Source: Thermohalobaculum sp963721105 (GTDB taxonomy: Bacteria; Pseudomonadota; Alphaproteobacteria; Rhodobacterales; Rhodobacteraceae). From it: 64,000 bases of DNA. This document shows, piece by piece, positions 56,439 to 64,000 of the stretch. Position 1 is the stretch's first letter. Every line of letters begins with the position of its first letter. The DNA is taken from the NCBI GenBank assembly GCA_963721105.1, contig CAVRHY010000011.1:372001-436000 (forward strand), in the 5' to 3' direction. Under the pieces are notes generated by a model. That model worked only from the letters and a program-made list of their open reading frames with translations, did no database searches and was not told where the DNA came from. The position numbers and the translations under genes are program-made.

Positions 56439-57365
56439 ATGGACGTGCGGGCGAACGAGCGGGTCGTGTGGATGAACGGCGAGTTCATCCCGGAGAGCAA
56501 GGCGGTGGTGCCGTTCCGCGAGCGGAGCTTCATCTTCGGCGATGGCGCCTTCGACCTGACGCGGACCTTCAACCACCGCGTATTCAAGCTGGAAGAGCAC
56601 GTCGACCGGCTCTACCGCTCGCTCAGGGCGCTGCGGCTTGACGCGACGATGCCGGCGGACCGAATGACCGAGATCACCCGCGAGGTCGCGGCCCGCAACA
56701 TGCACCTGCTGGGCCCGGACGACGACTACTGGGTCGGCCAGCGCATCACGCGCGGCGTCAACAAGGTCGAGGGCGACCAGTGGGAGCACTACGGCCCAAC
56801 GGTGATCGTCGAGTGCGCGCCGCTGCCGCTGAAGGCGCGCGCGCATCTCTACCGCGACGGCATCCAGGTCGTGACGCCCTCGGTCCGGCGCACCCCGCCC
56901 GAGGCGCAGACGCCGCGGGCGAAGAGCCACAACTACCTGAACCTCGTCATGGGCGACCTCGAGGTGCACGCGCAGAACCCGCTCGCCTGGGCGGTGCTGC
57001 TCGACATGAACGGCAACCTCTGCGAGGGGCTGGGCTCGAACATCTTCCTGGTGCGCGACGGCGAGCTGGTGACGCCGCGAGACAAGTTCGTGCTGCCGGG
57101 CGTCAGCCGGGCGACGGTGATCGAGCTGGCGGCGAAGCTGGGCATCCCGTTCCGCGAGGCGGACCTGGACCTCTATGACGGCTACAACGCCGACGAGGCG
57201 TTCATCACCTCGACCAGCCTCTGCATCTGCCCGGTGGCCAGCATCAACGGCATGGCGATGGGCGCGGGCACCTACGGGCCGGTGACGAAGCGGCTGATCG
57301 ACGCCTATGTCGAGCTGGTCGACTGCGACTTCGTGCAGCAGTACCTGGACCGGCTGGAGGCGTAG
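56439..57365 (+). CDS. Class IV PLP aminotransferase (branched-chain or D-amino acid type)
   Basis: 308 aa, fold-type IV. VVWMNGEFIPESKAVVPFRE, RSFIFGDGAFDLTRTFNHRV, catalytic Lys in AKSHNYLNLVMGDLE, LCEGLGSNIFLVRDGELVTP, LPGVSRATVIELA and the phosphate-binding FITSTSLCICPVASING. The family includes IlvE, D-alanine aminotransferase and ADC lyase; divergence from livJ suggests branched-chain amino acid metabolism. Unusual ...STSLCICPV in the phosphate loop region fits the newer subgroup rather than classical IlvE. Confidence 0.88.
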   Translation: MDVRANERVVWMNGEFIPESKAVVPFRERSFIFGDGAFDLTRTFNHRVFKLEEHVDRLYRSLRALRLDATMPADRMTEITREVAARNMHLLGPDDDYWVGQRITRGVNKVEGDQWEHYGPTVIVECAPLPLKARAHLYRDGIQVVTPSVRRTPPEAQTPRAKSHNYLNLVMGDLEVHAQNPLAWAVLLDMNGNLCEGLGSNIFLVRDGELVTPRDKFVLPGVSRATVIELAAKLGIPFREADLDLYDGYNADEAFITSTSLCICPVASINGMAMGAGTYGPVTKRLIDAYVELVDCDFVQQYLDRLEA

Positions 57366-57430
57366 CGGCCGCCCGGCCGCGGCCGGGCGACGCCCGGCAG
57401 GACCGAGGCGGCGTCGATCTCTCCACGTCA

Positions 57431-57451
57431 TCGTCCGGCTCGACCGGACGA
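57431..57451. repeat. REP-like palindrome after the aminotransferase gene
   Basis: TCGTCCGG-CTCGA-CCGGACGA, an 8-bp perfect stem with 5-nt loop at 57431-57451, in the 199-bp interval to the ABC transporter gene. From memory the surrounding GTCATCGTCCGGCTCGACC string resembles a widespread alphaproteobacterial intergenic palindrome. It may also serve as a terminator. Confidence 0.5.
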
Positions 57452-57564
57452 TCTCCCTCCGCGCCGCGGGGTGGTGGAGCCATTGCAGGCCACGGCGCGC
57501 CGAGGCGGGAGATGCCCGACGGGGGCGGGCATGACGGCGTGTTGCGGGTCAGGCGCGGCTCGCC

Positions 57565-58618
<1,054 letters not shown>

Positions 58619-58619
<1 letters not shown>

Positions 58620-59451
58620 CAGCCCTTCACGGCGCCGGCGGTCAGCCCGCCGACGATGCGGCGCTGGAACACCAGCACCAGCAGGATCAGCGGCACGGTG
58701 ACGATGACCGAGGCCGCCATGATGTTGCCCCAGGGCAGCTCGTGCTGCGACGCGCCGGTGATCAGGGCGATGGCGACCGGCACGGTGCGCATGTCGTTCG
58801 AGATCGTGAAGGTCAGCGCGAACAGGAACTCGTTCCAGGCGGCGATGAAGGCCAGCAGCCCGGTCGCCGCCAGTGCCGGGCGCAGCAGCGGCAGGAAGAC
58901 GTGCCGGACGATCTGGCCATGCGTGGCGCCGTCGACGCGGGCGGCTTCCTCCAGCTCCTTCGGCAGGTCGCGCATGAAGACGGTCAGCACCCATACCGTG
59001 AAGGGCAGCGTCAGCATCAGGTTGGCGAAGACCAGCGCCGGCAGGGTGTTGTAGAGGCCTGTCCAGCGGATCAGCTCGAACATGCCCGACAGCACCGCCA
59101 CCTGCGGGAACATCGAGACCGACAGGATCGTCGCCAGCAAGAGCCCGCGCCCACGAAAGCGCAGCCGGCCGAGCGCATAGGCGGCGCGTGACGCCCAGCG
59201 CCAGCGAGAGCGCGACGACGGCGACAGCGACGGCGACCGAGTTCACGATGTTGCGGCCGAAAGGCTGGTCCCGGAAGACGGCGGCGTAATTGCTGAAATC
59301 GGGCGCGGCCCAGATGGCCGGCTCGAACAGATCCGAGCCATGCCGGAAGCTGGTGACGACGGCGTAGTGCAAGGGGAACACCGACCACAGCACGATCGGC
59401 GCCGATCAGCGCGGCGAACCCGATGCGGGCGGGCAGGCGCCGGGCCGTCAT
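58619..59451 (-). CDS. Sugar ABC transporter permease, UgpE/ThuG type (at least two apparent indels)
   Basis: Second CUT1 permease. N-terminal FPLHYAVVTSFRHGSDLFEP, FGRNIVNSVAVAVAVVALSL, then MLATILSVSMFPQVAVLSGM, and the EAA loop LPKELEEAARVDGATHGQIV RHVFLPLLRP, ending GGLTAGAVKG. Frame breaks near 59402 and 59185. ATG overlaps the first permease's stop. Confidence 0.85.
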
Positions 59452-60391
59452 CGCGGGTCCTCGGCCAGCCGGACGCGGCCCAGCGTCAGCACGCAGGCGG
59501 TCACGAGGGCGATGGTCAGGAACAGCAGCGTCGACGCGGCCGAGCCGTAGCCGACATCCTGGAAGTCGACGAGCTGCTGGCGGGCGAAGACCGACATCGT
59601 CATCGTGCCCGCGGCATTGCCGGTCATGACGTACATCACGTCGAAGACGCGCAGCGCGTCGAGGCCGCGGAAGATGATGGCGACCACCAGCGCCGGGCGG
59701 ATCAGCGGCAGCGTCACGCGGAAGAAGACGCGCACCGGGTGGACGCCGTCGATCCGCGCCGCCTCGTAGATGTCGCGCGGCAGCATCTGCAGCGCCGCCA
59801 GCACCAGCAGCGCCATGAAGGGCGTCGTCTTCCAGACGTCGACGACGATGATCGACGCCATCGCCGTGCCGCGGCCGGCAAGCCAGGCGACCGGCGCGTC
59901 GATCAGCCCGGCCTCCAGCAGCAGCGCGTTCACGACGCCGAACTGGTCGTGCAGCATCCATGCCCAGATCTTCGCCGAGACGACGGTCGGGATCGCCCAG
60001 GGCACCAGCACCAGCGCGCGGACGAGGCCGCGGCCGGGGAACGCGCCGGTCGAGCGCCAGCGCGAAGACGATGCCCAGCACCGTCTCGATGCGCGACCGA
60101 GGCGCCGGCGAAGACCAGCGTGTTTCGCACCGCCTGCCACCAGGCGGGGTCGGCCAGCAGGCCGCCCCAGTCGCTGTTCCAGAAGTTCCCGATGCCGACG
60201 AGGTGAAACCCGTCCAGGTCGGTCAGGCTGGCATCGGTGAAGGCGAAGAAGATCGTGCGGCCCAGTGGCCAGCCGGCGACCAGCGCCAGCGCCAGCAGCA
60301 TCGGCGCGAGGAACAGCGCCGCGGCGCGCCGGGCCGAGGCGGACTGGCCCGCGACCCGGCCGGCGCCGCCGAGCCCGCCGCTACCAGCCAC
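59448..60391 (-). CDS. Sugar ABC transporter permease, UgpA/ThuF type (at least two apparent indels)
   Basis: First CUT1 permease: ALFLAPMLLALALVAGWPLG, FFAFTDASLTDLDGFHLVGI, LVLVPWAIPTVVSAKIWAWM, EAA loop LPRDIYEAARIDGVHPVRVF FRVTLPLIRP, and TMTMSVFARQQLVDFQDVGY near the end. Breaks near 60095 and 60048. GTG start at 60391, overlapping the binding-protein stop by 11 bases. Confidence 0.85.
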
Positions 60392-61650
60392 GCCGGCGGA
60401 TCCGTGCCAGCTCGCCCGCCAGCGCGTCCAGCGCCGGCCCGGCGGTCGTCTCGCCCGACAGCACCCGTGCACGGCGCCCCAGAAGGCGGCCGAGACGCGG
60501 TTGTACTTGTCGCCGGTGACGGTCGAGGGCCGGGCGACGGCGTTGGCGATGGTCGGGTAGAGATCGGCCAGGAAGGGCACGGCCGCCAGCACCTCCGGGT
60601 CCTTGTAGAGCGCCGGGATGGTCGGGTTGTAGGCGCCGGCGATGGCGCGGCGCTTCTGCTCGTCGGCGCTGGTCAGGAACATCACCAGGTCGGCCGCGGC
60701 CTCCGGCGCCTTGGAGTATCTCGAGACGGCCAGGTTGTAGCCGCCCAGCGTGCCGGTGGGCGTGCCGCCGGGGCCGCTCGGCAGCGGCGCGACGCCGACC
60801 GCGCCCCTGACCGGGCTGTCCTCGGACTGCGCCAGCGCCCAGGCATAGGGCCAGTTGCGCATGAAGACGGCGTTGCCGGACTGGAAGACGCCGCGCGCCT
60901 CCTCCTCGGTGTAGGTCAGCACGCCCTCGGGGGCGATCGTGCCGACCCAGGACGCGGCCAGGTCCAGCGCCGCGGCGGCGGCCGGGTTGTCGACCGTGAC
61001 CTCGCCATCCGCGTCGACGATCGTGCCGCCGCCGCTCGAGGCGATCCATTCCAGCGCGTTGCAGGTCAGCCCCTCGTAGGCGCGCCCCTGGAAGACGAAA
61101 CCGAGCAGCCGGTCGTCGCCGGCGGCGCGCTCGGCCTCGACGATACGCGCCGCGGTGTCGGCCAGCCCGGTCCAGGTCGTCGGCACGGGCGCGCCGTACT
61201 TCTCCAGCAGGTCGGCGCGGTAGAACAGCACGCCGGCATCCGTGTACCAGGGCATCGCCTTCAGCGCGCCGTCGACCGTGTCGTTGGCGATGATGGCGGG
61301 GAAATGATCGGCCTCGCGCCCGGCGGCATAGGGCGCCAGGTCGATGAAATGCTCGCCCAGGATGCCGGGCCAGACGGTGTCGATGTTGAAGACATCGATG
61401 TCGTCCGTCGCCCGCCGCCAGCAACTGCTGGTAGAGCGCCAGCCGCTCGGTCGTCGAGCCCGGCGTCGAGACGATCCGGGCCGTGTTGCCGGTCTTCTTC
61501 TCCCAGCGTGCGACGGCGTCGGCGCAGAGCTGGCGCTCGATGCCGATGGCGCCGCACGAGATCGACAGCGCCGCGGGCAGCGGCCGGGGTGGCGGTCGTG
61601 GCGGCGGCCTGGCAGCCGAGGACCATCAGGGCGGCAGCGATCGCTCGCAT
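60381..61650 (-). CDS. Trehalose/maltose-type sugar-binding protein (ThuE-like; at least three apparent indels)
   Basis: Periplasmic binding protein. Signal peptide MRAIAAALMVLGCQAAATTA. Corrected mature sequence contains ALSISCGAIGIERQLCADAV, KKTGNTARIVSTPGSTTERL, ALYQQLLAAG, FNIDTVWPGILGEHFIDL, then MPWYTDAGVLFYRADLLEKY, YEGLTCNALEWIASSGG and the tail GPALDALAGELARIRRRGW. The SISCGA...QQLLAAG region matches ThuE-type trehalose/maltose binding proteins. Breaks near 61580, 61410 and 60470. Confidence 0.85.
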
Positions 61651-61947
61651 CGGCAGGACCTCCGGTCGGCCCCGGGGCCGTCCAGGGGCGCGCCGCATCA
61701 TCGTGGCATGGCGTGCGGGTGTCAACGCCGGCTCTGAGCGGAGGGCGGCGCCATATTTCGCCGTATTCCTGTCCATATCGCGTCGCATTTCGTTGCTCAA
61801 ATCTTGATCCGACCTTTGTTTCAGGCCTGTCCTGTCTCGAGGAATTGCCTTTGCGAAAAGCGAGATTTTTAGCGCCTCGTCAGGTGAGTTCAGCGGCAAT
61901 TCGGGCAGAGAGTGGCGCGGGTCAAGGTTTTTAGGGGGAAACTCGTC
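61651..61947. other. 297-bp divergent region between sugar-binding protein and M10 protease genes
   Basis: No gene visible. Slightly AT-richer toward the protease (GAGATTTTTAGCG near 61862 and TCAAGGTTTTTAGGGGG near 61921, the latter carrying the protease ribosome site). Presumably holds both promoters; I cannot place them confidently. Confidence 0.3.
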
Positions 61948-64000
61948 ATGTCCTTGGAGCTTGACCCGGACCTGCACATTCAAGGCTGTTGTTGCCTCGC
62001 CTGCGCCCAGGCGTCCGGCACGGACGACCAGCCGCGGGCGTCGACGAGCCAGATCGACCCGCTGGAGCCCAACTACCAGAACGCCGGCGGCACCAGCTTT
62101 CCCGTCAGCACGGTCAGTGGCGACGGGCTCCAGCTCGGCGACTACGTCCTGTCGGGCCAGCAGTGGAACACGACGCAGCTGACCTTCGGCTTCCCGGATT
62201 CCATGAGCGACTACGAATACGCCCGCAGCGGAACGTTCCAGGCGTTCAACCCGGCGCAGCAGGCCGCGGCGCTCTACGCCTTCGACCTGATCGAGCAGTA
62301 CACCGACGTGCGGTTCACGCAGTTGACCGGCTCGCAGGACGGCAACGCCGACATCCGGCTGGCCGAGGAAAGCGATGCCGGCACCGCCTATGCCTACTAC
62401 CCATCGAGTTCGAGCATCGGCGGAGATGCCTGGTTCAGCACGACCTATTACAACACCCCGGTGCTGGGGAATTACGCATTCACCACCATCATGCACGAAC
62501 TCGGCCACACGATGGGGCTGAAGCACGGGCAGGAGACCAGCTTTGCCGGCGCGCTGCCCTACGAGTACGACAGCCACGAATATTCCTTGATGACTTACCG
62601 GTCGTATGTCGGAAGCTCGGGATCGGCCTACACCAATGCGTCGGACAGCGGGCCGCAGACCTACATGATGGCCGACATTGCGGCGCTGCAGTTCATGTAC
62701 GGCGCGAACTTCGGCACGCAGTCGGGCAACTCCGTCTACACCTTCGACCAGTCCACCGGGCAGATGTCGATCAACGGGGTCGGCCAGCTCGACAGCGGCG
62801 GCGACACGATCTTCCGGACGGTCTGGGACGGCAACGGCGTCGACACCTACGACCTGTCGAACTTCACGACGAACCTCGCGGTCGACCTGCGGCCGGGCGA
62901 GGGGACCGACCTGGACGTCGGCGGCACGCGCTTCCGGGCCGACCTCGGCCCCAATACCTCAAGCACGTTCAACAACGGCTACGCGCGCAAGCACATCTAC
63001 AACGCGCTGCAATACAACAACGACGCGCGCTCGCTGATCGAGAACGCCAAGGGCGGCTCGGGCGACGACACATTCATCGGCAACGCGGCGGACAACCGGT
63101 TCGACGGCGGGGCGGGCAACGACCACTTCAAGGACAGCGCCGGGTCGGACACCTATATCGGCGGGGCGGGCACAGACGAGGTCAGCTTTGCCGGGCTCTT
63201 CGGCAGCTACGCGTTCAACATCGGCGCACATTTCCTCGAGGTGATCGGCGACGCGGTCGACTACGTCTACGACACGGTCGAGCTGCTGCTGTTCAGTGAC
63301 CAGAGCTGGGACTACGCTTCGCTGGTGGGCTCGCTGGGCACCGTGGGTCCGAATGCGGTCGGCGACGCCTTCGAGGTACAGGAGAACACGGCCACCGGGC
63401 TGTCCTCGCTCGGCAGCGTCCTGGCCAACGACACGGACGGCGGCGGAGCGTCGCTCTCGGTCGTCGAGGTGAACGGCCAGGCGGCCGCGGTCGGCTCGGT
63501 CATCACGCTGGCCTCGGGCGCCAGCCTGAAGGTCGCCGCGAACGGCAGCGTCAGCTACGGCCAGAACGGCGCCTTCGCCGAACTCGACCAGGGAGAGACG
63601 GCGACCGACAGCTTCACCTACACGGTCAGCAACGGCAGCAGCACCGACACCGCGACGGTCGTCATCACCATCGACGGCGTTTCCGACCCGAACGCGGCGC
63701 CGGTGGCTGTTGCCGACGCCTTCGGCGGCGCCGAGGGCGACGTGATCCGCGGCAACGTGCTGTCGAACGACAGCGACCCGGACGGCGACGCGATCTCGGT
63801 GACGGGCGTGAACGGCGGCGCGATGAGCGCCACGCTCGCCTCGGGCGCCACGGTTTCGATGCAGGCGGACGGCACGTTCAGCTATCTGCAGAACGGCGCC
63901 TTCGACGAGCCTGAACGACGGCCAGGTCGGGACAGACCGCTTCACCTACGCGGTCTCGGACGGGCACGGCGGAACGTCGACCGCGACCGTCACCGTCAGG
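61948..64000 (+). CDS. Serralysin-like M10 metalloprotease with RTX and VCBS/cadherin-like repeats (3' partial, one apparent +1 indel)
   Basis: Secreted zinc protease, open to the window edge. N-terminus MSLELDPDLHIQGCCCLACA has no Sec signal, as expected for type I secretion. Catalytic site HELGHTMGLKH at residues 183-193 and Met-turn SLMTY at 213-217. RTX-type calcium motifs at about 369-410 (GGSGDDTFIGN, FDGGAGNDHF, YIGGAGTDEV). From about 468 on, two roughly 105-residue VCBS/cadherin-like repeats (NAVGDAFEVQENT... and APVAVADAFGGAEGD..., each with VLxNDxDxDG and SFTYTVS/FTYAVSDG ends). Frame breaks near 63909; dropping one G restores SLNDGQVGTDRFTYAVSDGH. No T1SS genes in view. Confidence 0.9.
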   Translation, partial: MSLELDPDLHIQGCCCLACAQASGTDDQPRASTSQIDPLEPNYQNAGGTSFPVSTVSGDGLQLGDYVLSGQQWNTTQLTFGFPDSMSDYEYARSGTFQAFNPAQQAAALYAFDLIEQYTDVRFTQLTGSQDGNADIRLAEESDAGTAYAYYPSSSSIGGDAWFSTTYYNTPVLGNYAFTTIMHELGHTMGLKHGQETSFAGALPYEYDSHEYSLMTYRSYVGSSGSAYTNASDSGPQTYMMADIAALQFMYGANFGTQSGNSVYTFDQSTGQMSINGVGQLDSGGDTIFRTVWDGNGVDTYDLSNFTTNLAVDLRPGEGTDLDVGGTRFRADLGPNTSSTFNNGYARKHIYNALQYNNDARSLIENAKGGSGDDTFIGNAADNRFDGGAGNDHFKDSAGSDTYIGGAGTDEVSFAGLFGSYAFNIGAHFLEVIGDAVDYVYDTVELLLFSDQSWDYASLVGSLGTVGPNAVGDAFEVQENTATGLSSLGSVLANDTDGGGASLSVVEVNGQAAAVGSVITLASGASLKVAANGSVSYGQNGAFAELDQGETATDSFTYTVSNGSSTDTATVVITIDGVSDPNAAPVAVADAFGGAEGDVIRGNVLSNDSDPDGDAISVTGVNGGAMSATLASGATVSMQADGTFSYLQNGAFDEPERRPGRDRPLHLRGLGRARRNVDRDRHRQ

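Noticed and set aside
53421..57431. A 1336-residue open frame on the minus strand
   Set aside because: It is the livH frame running open upstream through out-of-frame livJ and the antisense of the aminotransferase gene, a consequence of high GC.

Overview
The window is a 64 kb, very GC-rich stretch (roughly 70% by eye) of what looks like an alphaproteobacterial chromosome. Reasons: an intact dcw (division and cell wall) cluster that ends ftsQ-ftsA-ftsZ-lpxC-bamD-recN, meso-DAP-type MurE, an FtsZ with an alphaproteobacterial C-terminal peptide (DIPAFLRR), GANTC sites upstream of ftsZ, and a homoprotocatechuate pathway fragment. A Rhodospirillales-like host is my inference; no rRNA is present to settle it.

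Layout. (a) 1-1190 (+): SPFH/band-7 protein and NfeD-like partner. (b) 28279 down to 1276 (-): one almost unbroken run, mraZ-rsmH-ftsL-ftsI-murE-murF-mraY-murD-ftsW-murG-murC-[59-aa membrane protein]-murB-ddl-ftsQ-ftsA-ftsZ, a strong terminator, then lpxC-bamD-recN and coaBC-dut-rrf2-cysK. Most junctions are 4-base ATGA/GTGA overlaps. (c) 28.3-31.7 kb: dcw upstream region, DUF3616 protein, winged-helix protein, beta-hydroxyacid dehydrogenase. (d) 31.8-35.7 kb: accessory island with lower GC, two paralogous small secreted proteins, two wrecked REP-associated transposase ends, REP-like hairpins, a broken LysR regulator and a GT61-type glycosyltransferase with a hexanucleotide repeat. (e) 35.8-43.6 kb: polA, a small zinc-finger protein, GFA protein, and a STAS / metallo-beta-lactamase / CHASE2-PP2C signalling operon. 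(f) 43.7-49.7 kb: hpaF-hpaE and divergent hpaG, cytochrome c, MoCF/CinA-type protein, map, NIPSNAP. (g) 49.8-57.4 kb: branched-chain amino acid ABC transporter livJHMGF with a PAP2 phosphatase gene inside, and a divergent class-IV aminotransferase. (h) 57.6-61.7 kb: four-gene trehalose/maltose-type ABC transporter. (i) 61.9 kb to the end: start of a large M10 metalloprotease with RTX and VCBS-like repeats.

An important caveat: about thirty genes or gene segments need a single-base correction (nearly always removal of one extra base) to read through, including essential genes such as murG and map. The damage is densest at 57.6-61.6 kb. This pattern fits sequencing or assembly indels much better than biology, so apparent gene fusions and pseudogenes should be read with that in mind.

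I did not find an obviously new multi-gene system. The best candidates for something undescribed are the 59-aa membrane protein translationally coupled between murC and murB, a 21-bp tandem repeat carrying paired GANTC methylation sites in the ftsZ leader, the kinase-less partner-switching operon, and the duplicated small-secreted-protein / transposase-remnant module.
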